DNA of 64,000 nucleotides from Kordiimonas pumila (GTDB lineage: Bacteria; Pseudomonadota; Alphaproteobacteria; Sphingomonadales; Kordiimonadaceae). The translations under genes and the position numbers were made by a program. The stretch's first letter is position 1. The number at the start of each line of letters is the position of its first letter. This document shows, piece by piece, positions 45,700-55,300 of the stretch. Location of the stretch: contig NZ_CP061205.1 in the NCBI RefSeq assembly GCF_015240255.1, forward strand, positions 310,001 to 374,000. Direction: 5' to 3'. The notes beneath the pieces are model-generated. The model was not told the origin of the DNA, ran no database searches, and was given only the letters and a program-made list of their open reading frames with translations.

Positions 45700-46899
45700 A
45701 TGGCTACTATCGCAGAATGTAACGGCAAACTGCTATTTGATTTCAGGTACAAAGGCATCCGGGTGAAAGAATACACACCCTTACCTGACACGCCTGCTAA
45801 TCGTAAGAAAATGCAAATGATCATGGATCGGATTGAAGCTGAGATCCTATTAGGGACATTCGATTATGCTCAATACTTTCCCAACTCTAAAAGAGTAGAG
45901 AAATTCAAGGTTCTTGAAAACCGCATCGCTTGTGCGCGCTCTGACATGCCGACATTTCGGGAGTTTACAGAGGTCTGGTTTCTCGAAAAACAACCAGAGT
46001 GGCGCAATAGTTATATCCTCAATATCCGGCAGACGCTGGATAAATACCTGCTGCCTAAGTTTGGCGATAAAGAGCTGGATATGATCACAAAGGCTGACAT
46101 TCTGGCCTTCCGGAGTGACCTTGTCCGGCAGGACGGCCTGAAGGGCAGGAAGCTCTCGGCCTCACGCATCAACCATGTGCTGATGCCGGTGCGGCAGATT
46201 ATGGAAGAAGCGGCAGACCGCTATGACTTCCAATCCCCTTACCGGAACATCAAACCCCTCAAAGTGCCGCGCTCTGATGTGGAGCCATTCACGCTTGAAG
46301 AGGTGCAGCTTATTCTGGAGCATATCCGAAGGGACTTTAAAGCCTACTATAGCGTGCGCTTTTTCACTGGCCTGCGAACTGCCGAGATCGATGGCCTCCC
46401 GTGGGACGCGGTTGACTTTGAGCGGCGGCAAATCCTTGTGAAGCAAGCAATTGTGAACCGGGAGATTGTGCCCACCAAAACGGACGGCTCTTACCGCACC
46501 ATTGATATGTCCAAGCCTGTTTATGAAGCCTTGCGTGAACAACGGAAGGCTACCAAGGGTGAAACCTATGTGTTCACGAACGGCGCCGGGCAACCCCTCA
46601 GGCATAATGATGTCACCAAGAAGGTTTGGTATCCGATCCTGCGGCTTTTAGGCCTCAAGAAACGGCGCCCATACCAGACGCGCCATACAGCTGCGACCCT
46701 GTGGCTGGCATCAGGCGAAAGCCCGGAGTGGATCGCCCGTCAGATGGGCCACGCGACCACAGAAATGCTGTTCACGGTTTACTCGCGCTATGTGCCGAAC
46801 CTTGTGCGGCAGGATGGCAGCGCCTTCGAGACTTTCCTGAAATCAAAACATGAGGTCAACAACGGCCCGAGTCACGACACCGAGGATAGAAATGAGTAG
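45700..46899 (+). CDS. Tyrosine recombinase / phage-type integrase
   Basis: 399 residues. The N-terminal 60 residues are an arm-binding region (DUF3596-like; LLFDFRYKGIRVKEYT), then a core-binding SAM-like domain (about 85-175) and the catalytic domain. Active-site residues seen: Arg in FTGLRTAEI near 230, the block PYQTRHTAATLWLASGE with Arg, RQMGH, and the nucleophile Tyr in MLFTVYSRY near 362. The usual first His of HxxR is Tyr here (YQTR), as in many integrases of this subgroup. It is expected to integrate at tRNA-Leu. The 3' half is G+C-richer than the 5' end. Confidence 0.93.
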   Translation: MATIAECNGKLLFDFRYKGIRVKEYTPLPDTPANRKKMQMIMDRIEAEILLGTFDYAQYFPNSKRVEKFKVLENRIACARSDMPTFREFTEVWFLEKQPEWRNSYILNIRQTLDKYLLPKFGDKELDMITKADILAFRSDLVRQDGLKGRKLSASRINHVLMPVRQIMEEAADRYDFQSPYRNIKPLKVPRSDVEPFTLEEVQLILEHIRRDFKAYYSVRFFTGLRTAEIDGLPWDAVDFERRQILVKQAIVNREIVPTKTDGSYRTIDMSKPVYEALREQRKATKGETYVFTNGAGQPLRHNDVTKKVWYPILRLLGLKKRRPYQTRHTAATLWLASGESPEWIARQMGHATTEMLFTVYSRYVPNLVRQDGSAFETFLKSKHEVNNGPSHDTEDRNE

Positions 46900-47248
46900 C
46901 ACTATGCAAACGACCAACAGCGAGACATTGAACCACGAGCTACTGGTTGCCCTCAGCAAAACAGTCCTTAAAAAGTGGGGGCTGGACGAAGGGCTGATTC
47001 ACGGGATGCTGGTTGGTGCCAGCTTTGAGGAGATGAGCGGACTCATTACCCTGAACCGGTTGCTGCGGGAGCAGCTTGGATCATACAAGTTCTTAGAGTA
47101 TTGGCTCATGCAGCCAGCTTTTTACCTGCGCGGTATCAGCCCCATTCACCATATCCACAGCATCGGCCTTCCCGCCTGCCCGGACATTGCGCTTGCCTTC
47201 CATATCAGCGTGGCCAGCCGCGATAGCGGGTTAACGCATGTGCACTGA
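46892..47248 (+). CDS. Unknown protein of the integrated element, 118 aa
   Basis: ATG at 46892 overlaps the integrase stop by eight bases, with GAGG seven bases before, so it is coupled to the integrase. The sequence is largely helical (ELLVALSKTVLKKWGLDEGL, GLITLNRLLREQLGSYKFLEY) and ends in a small mixed part. No family recognised. Position suggests an accessory role or element cargo. Confidence 0.6.
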   Translation: MSSTMQTTNSETLNHELLVALSKTVLKKWGLDEGLIHGMLVGASFEEMSGLITLNRLLREQLGSYKFLEYWLMQPAFYLRGISPIHHIHSIGLPACPDIALAFHISVASRDSGLTHVH

Positions 47249-47259
47249 AGGATAAGCTA

Positions 47260-47457
47260 ATGAGCAGCGCTAACCTTACAGAAACGGAACCGATACAGCC
47301 TGAGGCTAAAAGGCAGGGTTGGCTAAGGCGTCCCCTCTTCAAGAAAGTCGCCTTGCAGTATCTGATTGCCTGCAATGCTGAGGTGATCAGCAACCTCTTT
47401 GAAGCTGTCGTCAAGGCAAGCGTGAAAGCCATTGATCATATGATGGAGTTACTATGA
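47260..47457 (+). CDS. Unknown small helical protein, 65 aa
   Basis: AAGGATA lies seven bases before the ATG. The protein is basic in the middle (KRQGWLRRPLFKKV) with a hydrophobic helical C-terminal half (QYLIACNAEVISNLFEAVVKA). Its stop overlaps the next start (ATGA), which suggests they act together, as toxin-antitoxin partners often do, but it resembles no RES-type toxin. Confidence 0.6.
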   Translation: MSSANLTETEPIQPEAKRQGWLRRPLFKKVALQYLIACNAEVISNLFEAVVKASVKAIDHMMELL

Positions 47458-47870
47458 AGAAGACCCAATCACCCCGCAGTCTTGATGATATAGAAACACG
47501 CAAGGCTATCTCCAGCACGGCAGTGAAGGCTTTTATCGGTATTATGGATACATGGGATGCCTCTACTGATGAGAGATGCGCCATTATGGGGGGTCTTTCC
47601 GAAGAAACTTACCAGAAATGGACTGAGGGCAAAGTCGGCACGCTTACCCAAGACCAGCTAGAACGTATCGGCCATATCCTTGGCATCCATAAAAACCTAT
47701 GCTTACTCTTCAGCGAGGAAGCTGGCCGCATGCGCTGGTTCAAAAGCCCTAACCATGACGGGGTATTTCAAGGTAAATCTCCATACCAACTGATAGCAAG
47801 CGGCAAAAAGATTAACCTCAGCAATATTAGGGCCTATATTAAAACCATAATGTGGGTCCAAAAATACTAG
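47454..47870 (+). CDS. MbcA/ParS/Xre-type antitoxin-family protein
   Basis: 138 residues. The N-terminal part is an Xre-like helical region (IMGGLSEETYQKWTEG, LERIGHILGIHKNL). The C-terminal part fits DUF2384: RWFKSPNHDGVFQGKSPYQLIASG and the final NIRAYIKTIMW. Such proteins normally neutralise RES-domain toxins encoded next door. No RES protein is present here; the upstream partner is a 65-residue unknown. It may be an orphan regulator or be paired with a new toxin. Confidence 0.7.
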   Translation: MKKTQSPRSLDDIETRKAISSTAVKAFIGIMDTWDASTDERCAIMGGLSEETYQKWTEGKVGTLTQDQLERIGHILGIHKNLCLLFSEEAGRMRWFKSPNHDGVFQGKSPYQLIASGKKINLSNIRAYIKTIMWVQKY

Positions 47871-47936
47871 CAAACCACGCGAATACATCTTACCTCGCCA
47901 GCAAGACTTGTGCCACGTGCGGACAGAAGACTTAGA

Positions 47937-47977
47937 CAAAAAAACACCAGCGGTCCTAGGGGGCACGACCGCTGGTG
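47937..47977 (-). terminator. Rho-independent terminator after the TonB receptor gene
   Basis: CACCAGCGGTC (47945-47955) and GACCGCTGGTG (47967-47977) are perfect 11-bp arms across an 11-base loop, and eight A residues at 47937-47944 give a T run on the minus strand. It lies 27 bp after the receptor stop. Confidence 0.9.
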
Positions 47978-48003
47978 CAATACATCAACATATGTTGATG
48001 GGG

Positions 48004-50214
48004 CTAATATTTCCAACGCAAGCTGACACCATAGGTGCGCGGTGCGTTGTAAGCGCCAAAGTTCACACCGCCAAAGTCACTCTGATATGTGCGGGTCAAT
48101 TCATTGGTCAAATTCTTGCCCCAGAGCGAAACGCTCCATTGCTCATCTACCGTTGTAAAGACTGCACGCGCATCTACAAAGTTGGTAGACGCACGAATTT
48201 CTGGCGGTTGGTTGTTAAAATCGTCAAAGATTTTGCTTTCATACGCATAATCCACAGATAGCTCCAAGTCTGCACCAGAGCTCAACTCCAGAGTATAAGA
48301 CGGTGAAATAACAACCTTGTGGGCCGGAATACGTGTCAGACGGTTACCAGCATAGCTTACAGGTATACCGTATTCTTCAGTATCAAATTTTGTCAGGCGA
48401 TCATGCGTGTAAGCATAGATTGCGCTTAACGTTAGACCGTTACTCACACGCCATGTCAGTTCAGATTCAAGGCCCCAAATTTCAGCCTGAGCATTCTCGG
48501 CACGAACACCGGTTCCTGTCGGAATACGAACTTGTAAGTCCTTGTATTTTGTAAAATACAGCGAGTTGTTGAAAACAACACGGCGATTAAAGAAGGTGCC
48601 ACGCTGACCGACTTCAAAATTGGTTGCATATTCTGGATTAAACGAAGTAGCCGCGTCTATGGCATCAATGGGTGTATCCTGGAATCCACCGCTCTTGTAA
48701 CCCCTCGAAACCGAGGCATAGACCATAAGATCGGAGGTAAGGTGCACATCGGCTCCGAAACGCCATGTTAACGCGTCCCATTTATCACTTCCGGTCCCTT
48801 CATAAGAGCCGGTAGGTTCTTCGATAAAAAATGTACCCGGTGCATTCGTATTGCCAATGGACAACACACGCTTCTTGTCAACGGTATAGCGCAGCCCGCC
48901 GAAAACATTGACCGTATCGCTCACAGGAACAGTCACATCGCCATAAGCTGCATAACTGGTAGCGTCTGCATACTGATCAATAAAATCCGTAAAGGTGGGC
49001 GGGCCGCCAAGAAACACTGAAAGCTCGGACAGATTATCGCGGTGTGTATCAATATGATAGTTATAAAGACCAAGAACCCACTTGAAGTCGCTATCTGGCA
49101 AAGAGCTCAACTGAACTTCGTGGCTATAATATTCACTTTCTTCAGTGTTTCCACCTGCAATATCGCGCGGGCCACCAAGACCAGGTTGGCTAGGCGCTGT
49201 GCCATCATAATCATAATAGCTATAATAATCTAACTCACGATAAGCGCCAAGGTAACTTAGTGTAGCGAACGACAAGTCCAATTCCAGCTTACCTCGCAGA
49301 CCCCATGCATCACGGCTCTGAATGCCATCAAAAGTCGAAGCATTTACAGAACGATCATCCACCAATATGTAACGACCACTCAAGCCACCAACACCAGCAT
49401 CTTCAAAAGCCCTAAAACCGGGACCATTAGCTCGGTCTCTCGCAATATCAGCTTTCAAATCGATCCTGACGTTCTCAGAGGGCTCCGCATAAACTTGAAA
49501 TCGGCCATATTTTGTATTCTGATCATCCAGTTTACCAGCCTCGGACCCGTTCACTATTCGGCTTACATACCCGTCATGGCGACGCCACGTTCCGGTTGCA
49601 CGAACGGCTACCTTGTCGGACAGCGGGACATTCACATAACCTTGGAGGTCTGTGCGATCAAAATTACCGTAAGAGCCCTCTGCAGATGCATCAAAACCAC
49701 TTAAGTCTGCAGGGTTAGAGACAACACTGATTGCTCCGCCCGTAACATTACGGCCATATAGAGTACCTTGCGGTCCTTTCAAAACTTCAATGCGCTGAAG
49801 GTCATAGGTTTCAAAGGTAATTGCTGCCGGACGCCCAGCGTATATCTCATCATAAAACACCGCCGTGCTTGGGTCACCGCCTGCACCACGCGCAGTTGTG
49901 CCAATACCTCGCACAGACAGGCGCGGTTCAGTGGCCGGCCATGCGTCAAAACCAAAACCGGGTGTACGCATTGAAACATCTTGAGCATCATGAATGCGTG
50001 CTCTTTCAATCGATGCACTATCCAACACAGTGATGGTTACAGGAACGTCCTGCTTACTTTCCGCCCTACGCTGTGCGGTCACAATAATCTCATCGATTTG
50101 GATCACACCTTCTGCCGCATCCTGCAAAGCCTCCTGGGCAGAGACCTGAGATGCCAGCGCCAACGTCAAAGCCAAAGTGGCTAGTCCGGTTCCATATTTA
50201 TTATTTCGAATCAT
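48004..50214 (-). CDS. TonB-dependent outer-membrane receptor
   Basis: 736 residues with signal peptide (to about 26, ending SAQ) and GGGGAGAG before the ATG. A TonB box-like IDEIIVTAQRR follows, then the plug domain (VPVTITVLDSASIERA, RIEVLKGPQGTLYGRNVTGGAI) and a 22-strand barrel that ends in YGVSLRWKY. It belongs to the proteobacterial group of receptors often placed in catabolic clusters rather than to classical siderophore receptors. It would import a small organic substrate in a TonB-driven step. It is the last gene of the leftward run from 57617. Confidence 0.9.
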   Translation of the reverse strand: MIRNNKYGTGLATLALTLALASQVSAQEALQDAAEGVIQIDEIIVTAQRRAESKQDVPVTITVLDSASIERARIHDAQDVSMRTPGFGFDAWPATEPRLSVRGIGTTARGAGGDPSTAVFYDEIYAGRPAAITFETYDLQRIEVLKGPQGTLYGRNVTGGAISVVSNPADLSGFDASAEGSYGNFDRTDLQGYVNVPLSDKVAVRATGTWRRHDGYVSRIVNGSEAGKLDDQNTKYGRFQVYAEPSENVRIDLKADIARDRANGPGFRAFEDAGVGGLSGRYILVDDRSVNASTFDGIQSRDAWGLRGKLELDLSFATLSYLGAYRELDYYSYYDYDGTAPSQPGLGGPRDIAGGNTEESEYYSHEVQLSSLPDSDFKWVLGLYNYHIDTHRDNLSELSVFLGGPPTFTDFIDQYADATSYAAYGDVTVPVSDTVNVFGGLRYTVDKKRVLSIGNTNAPGTFFIEEPTGSYEGTGSDKWDALTWRFGADVHLTSDLMVYASVSRGYKSGGFQDTPIDAIDAATSFNPEYATNFEVGQRGTFFNRRVVFNNSLYFTKYKDLQVRIPTGTGVRAENAQAEIWGLESELTWRVSNGLTLSAIYAYTHDRLTKFDTEEYGIPVSYAGNRLTRIPAHKVVISPSYTLELSSGADLELSVDYAYESKIFDDFNNQPPEIRASTNFVDARAVFTTVDEQWSVSLWGKNLTNELTRTYQSDFGGVNFGAYNAPRTYGVSLRWKY

Positions 50215-50339
50215 TTCTTACTCTCCCCTACTCATTTATTACTTCCCCAAAGTTTATCTTCTTGCGTCCAGTACTACAGACAACAACACGACCCTTCCAA
50301 CCCCATAGTGTAAGTTTGGTTTTGCCAGGATGCTTGCGT

Positions 50340-52136
50340 TTACTGGCTAACTTGCGCAGCCAGCGATGCAGGAACGCGGATAGGCATATCAAGCAGTATT
50401 TGCGCATTTCCCTTTCCCAATGGATCAAACCGTGCCGATGCGGGGCCTCCCCCCGCAAGGGCATCATGCATCAGCAAGTTCATGGAAGCAGTACCGGGCA
50501 AGTAAAAGCGTTCGACGTCACCTTCAACCATATGAGCAAAATAGGCTTTAACCACGTCTGGCGTTAACCGTGACCACAACAATGGCAGCCACTCAGGTTG
50601 CCTTGCAATCACACCTATATTCGAAATATTTCCCTTATCACCACTACGCGCCCAAGCTAAGCGAATGAGCGGTACATCCACTTGGCTTTCATCAGCGGGC
50701 TCGGCCCATATTTCAGGAGTAACAAGCAAGGGAATTTCCTGACTTCCTAAGCCTTTGGAAAGGTCATTTACCTCGTATGTAGTCCCTTCTAATTGCACCC
50801 GTGCAGGAACTTTTGTCTTATCAACTAAAAACGAAAACGGCTTAACAAGAGGAGTCGGGGAAGCGCGCCCACCAGCAGGCATAGTTGTGCCTGGCGACCA
50901 AGACGTACCAGATGGCGCAATCTCGCGGGCGAATATCTCCAGCGCCTTCCTATCACTATGGTCGACTACCACGCGCACCATTACTTCTCGAGACTCCCGC
51001 GTATTTGCATTGTCCCCGTAAAGCGCTTCACACCCAAATAATTCAATCTGCACATGGGTGTAGTCGGCTAGGCCCATCCGGCGAAAAATTTCCCTTGTAC
51101 GCTCTATAATTGCCGTACCTGTACGATGTGCTTTTTCCCGTGCGTCAATTCCTACAATCACCATCATCCCTGCGCATCGGTAGCCATCACGCTGTGTTGC
51201 AGACACCTTATAAGTATCCGAGGGAGCACGTCCTTGCGCCCCACTTACTCGCACGCGCTCCCGTGACACCTGCTCTACAGAGACATAGCGGAAGTCACAG
51301 CTAACATCGGGAAGAAGATATGCGCCGGGGTCTCCAATTTCATAAAGCATTTGCTCGATAACGCAGGCCCGGTCAATAAGACCTCCTGTACCTATGGCCT
51401 TTGTCAATTCAAAGCTGCCATCCTCAGCGCATTCAATAATGGGGTACCCAATGTGGGCCCAATCAGGAACACGCTTCCAATCCGTGAACAGGCCGCCTGT
51501 AGCCTGACAACCACATTCAATGATGTGGCCCGCAAGGCTACCTCCGGCTAACCGATCAAAATCTTTAGATATCCATCCAAATTCATGGATCAACGCTCCT
51601 AAAGTTACGGCACTGTCAACGCCACGTCCCGTAATCACGATATCAGCACCCTCTTCCAGAGCTCGTGCAACAGGAAACGCTCCCAAGTAAGCATTGGCGC
51701 TCAGAACCTGTGATGGTAATGCTTCTTCCGTGAACATGTCACGGACACCCTCTTTCCGCAACGTAGCCATAAGGCTAGTCACATCGTCGCCTTCAACAAC
51801 GGCAATGCGAGGAGACAAACCCATTGACTTTGCGAGCGCTTGCAATGCATTTGCACAACCCTGTGGGTTGATACCACCTGCATTTGAAATAACTTTAATG
51901 CCGTTTTGCATTATTTTCGGAAGCACCTGACGCATTGCCACTTCTACAAAGTCAGTCGCATAACCCATTTCAGGTTTTTTTGCCCGCATTGCAGCCATTA
52001 TCGCCATGGTAGTTTCAGCCAGATAATCAAAGACCAAATAATCGATGTTTCCTGAATCTACCAATTGCGGTGCACCAACCATGCTGTCACCCCAGAATCC
52101 CGAGGCTCCGCCAATCTTTACAACCTTGTCAGCCAT
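50340..52136 (-). CDS. AtuA-family (DUF1446) protein with C-terminal domain
   Basis: 598 residues. KIGGASGFWGDSMVGAPQLV and YLVFDYLAETTMAI start the DUF1446/AtuA domain (about 1-360), with VISNAGGINPQGC and ITGRGVDSAVTLGALIHEFGW further on. The C-terminal part carries ARSGDKGNISNIGVIAR and a ferredoxin-like fold. AtuA was named from the acyclic terpene utilisation cluster of Pseudomonas; its reaction is still unknown. No other atu genes (carboxylase, acyl-CoA dehydrogenase) are here, so a terpene role is not supported. It lies 216 bp after the oxidoreductase gene. Confidence 0.87.
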   Translation of the reverse strand: MADKVVKIGGASGFWGDSMVGAPQLVDSGNIDYLVFDYLAETTMAIMAAMRAKKPEMGYATDFVEVAMRQVLPKIMQNGIKVISNAGGINPQGCANALQALAKSMGLSPRIAVVEGDDVTSLMATLRKEGVRDMFTEEALPSQVLSANAYLGAFPVARALEEGADIVITGRGVDSAVTLGALIHEFGWISKDFDRLAGGSLAGHIIECGCQATGGLFTDWKRVPDWAHIGYPIIECAEDGSFELTKAIGTGGLIDRACVIEQMLYEIGDPGAYLLPDVSCDFRYVSVEQVSRERVRVSGAQGRAPSDTYKVSATQRDGYRCAGMMVIVGIDAREKAHRTGTAIIERTREIFRRMGLADYTHVQIELFGCEALYGDNANTRESREVMVRVVVDHSDRKALEIFAREIAPSGTSWSPGTTMPAGGRASPTPLVKPFSFLVDKTKVPARVQLEGTTYEVNDLSKGLGSQEIPLLVTPEIWAEPADESQVDVPLIRLAWARSGDKGNISNIGVIARQPEWLPLLWSRLTPDVVKAYFAHMVEGDVERFYLPGTASMNLLMHDALAGGGPASARFDPLGKGNAQILLDMPIRVPASLAAQVSQ

Positions 52137-52352
52137 ACTTACATTTTTCCTAAATAAATGGGCCTGAAGAACACATACAAGAACAGCGCCGAACTACATT
52201 CACTTGGGCACTCGAGCCCGATTTGTGCATTCTTGAGGTGAGCACCATAGCCCACCGGAACGCTATAGCCTTGCTGTCTAATTATCGTCTGGCATTTCCT
52301 TTTTATTGTCGCGTAATTGCTATTGCTACACGACAGATAATCGCTAAAACCA

Positions 52353-55300
52353 TCAGGCTACTTTGACCTGCTTCTGACGCACAGAGTTCAAGCGTTCCAT
52401 AAGCTTTTCACGCTTCTCTATCGCTGCAAATGCTTGCGCCTCTCGAACGTGCCCATATCCTCGAACGGCTTTAGGTAATGAAGCGATCTCTTTAACAACC
52501 TCAAGTGTTTCAGCGCTAAGATCAGCTATCGCATCTTCCATGTCAGCCTCATATTGCGCAAGAAATTGACGGTCTAAAATACGGTCCCCAGTGTTACGGA
52601 AGGGGTCAAGCCAACTTCCACGAAGACCTCTAAGACGGTCCATCACTTTCATAACCTGCAGCACCCATGGTCCTACCTCACCTTTAACGGGCTTACCTGT
52701 GTGCGGGTCTTTCTTGGCGAATGGCCACACTCCAAGTTGAATGCGTAACCGAATAGGACCTTCAAACTCTTCCTCCAACGCCAGACGGAAATCAGGGTGA
52801 GAATAGAGGCGAGCCACTTCCCACTCGTCCTTAACCGCCAACAACCGGTGGTAGTTGTGCGCAACAATCTCAGCCAGAGCCGTATCACCCGAGACACCAG
52901 CCTCTGCATTCCGGACTCTGTCGACAAGGCCCTGGTACCTTGAAATATGAAGGTCCCCACTGTGATCACGCAAGTGCTGGGTTCGATGAGTAATAATCTG
53001 GTCAAGCCCTTGCTTAGTCTGCGGCATTGAGGTGACGACCTGACTAGGTTGCTGGACATCGAGATAACGCTCAACCGCCGAAAGGTCATGCGCGGCACGA
53101 CGTCCCCAAAGAAACGCTTCCTTGTTCATAGGTACCGCAGCACCATTTAGCTCAATCGCCCGGTCAATAGCCACCTCGCTTAAAGGAATAAAACCAAGCT
53201 GCCAAGCCATCCCTAACATGAACATGTTTACACCAATAGGGTCACCAACGAGGGCTGTTGCCAGACGCCGAGCATCCATTAGAACAAGCCCCGACCTGCC
53301 AACCGCATTCTCGATCCGCTCTATTAAATCCTTAGAATCAAGCTGCAAGTCAGGATTGCGCGCAAAATCGGTAGTGGGGACAAGGCCCGTTGCCACTACA
53401 GCGCGACCGCGCCCTACAGGCATACACGAGAGCGATTCATCCGATGCCGCGACCAGCAGGTCACAGCCAATCATCACATCAGCTTCTCCTTCAGCAATTC
53501 GTGTCGCATGCAACATCTGCGCTTCGGGGGCAAAACGAACATGGGAGGTTACTGCTCCGTACTTTTGCGAAAAGCCTGTCACATCCAAGTTGGAACTAAA
53601 GCGACCTTCAAGGTGGGCGGCCATGGCCAAAGTTTGACCAATTGTCACCACACCTGTACCTCCAATGCCACTGATCAACACACTATGGACATGTTTGAGC
53701 GGCGCAATGTCTGGCTCAGGTACAGAATTCGGATAAGGACGCTTTGATATTACGTCTACAGAGGCCCGGGCCGCAGCACCTTTAGGCTTACCACCTTCAA
53801 CAGTTACAAAACTGGGACAAAAACCTTCCACGCAGGAATAGTCCTTGTTACAAGTGCCCTGATTGATACGCCGCTTGCGACCAAGCTCAGTTTCGAGCGG
53901 TTCGATTGACATACAGTTCGAGACCACACCGCAATCGCCGCACCCTTCACAGACAGCAGCGTTAATGAACAGACGCTTGTCAGGATCAGGCAGCTTGCCT
54001 CTCTTTCGCAAGCGGCGTCGCTCGGCCGCACAAGCCTGATCGTACAAAATAACCGATACATTAGGGTATTCTCGAAACTCACGCTGAACGGCATCCAAGG
54101 CTGTTCGGTGATGCACCATCACTCCATCTGGCAGTGACACCCCTTCATAACGTTCCGGCTCATCTGTGACCACGGCCATCTTGAGGATACCTTCAGCCGC
54201 GAAACCTGCAAGAATCTGCTGAGGGCTCATGTTGCCCTCCACTGGTTGTCCTCCAGTCATAGATACAAAACCATTATACAAGACCTTGTAAGTGATTGGC
54301 ACCTTTGCAGCGACAGCTTGGCGAATAGCAAGATGACCTGAGTGGGCCAAAGTACCATCCCCAATGTTTGCAAAGACATGGCGCTCGTTCGTAAAGGACT
54401 TCTGACCAAGCCACATCACGCCTTCTGCTCCCATATGCGACCAGGTCGTGGTCTGTTGCGGATTAACGAGCAGTGCCATACTGTGACACCCAATACCTGC
54501 TAAAGCGCGGCTACCTGTTGGCACCTTCGTCGAACGGTTATGTGGGCAACCCGAACAAAAGCCCGCAACACGAGTAGGCCCTGGTGCCTTCGTGGCTGCA
54601 CAGGCAGCCTGCCCTAACGCAGGAACTTCGTAGCCGAGAACTCGAGCCAGAACGCTTGTCACAAGGCCGGGGGTTATCTCCTTAGCATTTGGAAAGGCCA
54701 CGTTATCGGGCACTGCTTCAAACAACCCACCCTCGAACTGCTTACCTATTAAACGAGGCGTATTCTCTTGACCGTATAGGATAGTGCGTACCTGATCTTC
54801 CAGCACGGGCCGTTTTTCTTCTACAACCACAATAGTATGCAGACCCTCAGCGAACTCACGTACAATCACAGGATCTAGCGGCCAGACCAACCCTATTTTC
54901 AATAATTTCAGGTTTGCAAAGCGAGCTTGCCCACCATCTGAATCCTGATTATCACGCTCTAATGCCTGCAACACATCCTGCCAGGCCTTGCCTGCCGCGA
55001 TGACACCAACACCGGTTCCCTCTGGGTTTGCCGTTATTTGGTTAAGATTATTGGCGCGCGCATATGCTATCACGGCTGCATGCTTATGATTATATAGCCG
55101 GTCCTCCTGAGGAAGCGGCATGTCAAAGCCTCGGATATTATACCCCGCGCCAAACGCGTCTGTAGGATGGCTTGGCGCTTCGGGAACAGTGATAACTGGA
55201 GAGTCAGTGCCCACATACACAGACCCTCCACCTTCGACGACATCCGTTACAACCTTCATACCAACCCAACAACCCGAAAACCGGCTCATGGCAATGCCAT

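Larger units (their letters stand above)
44078..47936. mobile_element. Small integrated element at tRNA-Leu
   Basis: Between tRNA-Leu and the TonB receptor terminator lie a tyrosine integrase, an AlpA/Xis-like protein, a divergent XRE repressor, a HEPN-like protein, two unknown small proteins and an MbcA/ParS/Xre-type protein. There are no capsid, replication or conjugation genes. The minus-strand part and control region are A+T-richer than the flanks. I found no duplicate of the tRNA 3' end, so the right border at about 47.9 kb is only the end of the obvious accessory genes. The element could reach further, with the following catabolic cluster as cargo. Confidence 0.6.

Noticed and set aside
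47871-48003. Second attachment site (attR) copying the tRNA-Leu end
   Set aside because: I read this stretch for the tRNA 3' sequence and found only the TonB gene terminator.
50340-52136. Acyclic terpene degradation cluster
   Set aside because: Only the AtuA-type gene is present; the carboxylase, ligase and acyl-CoA dehydrogenases of that pathway are missing.
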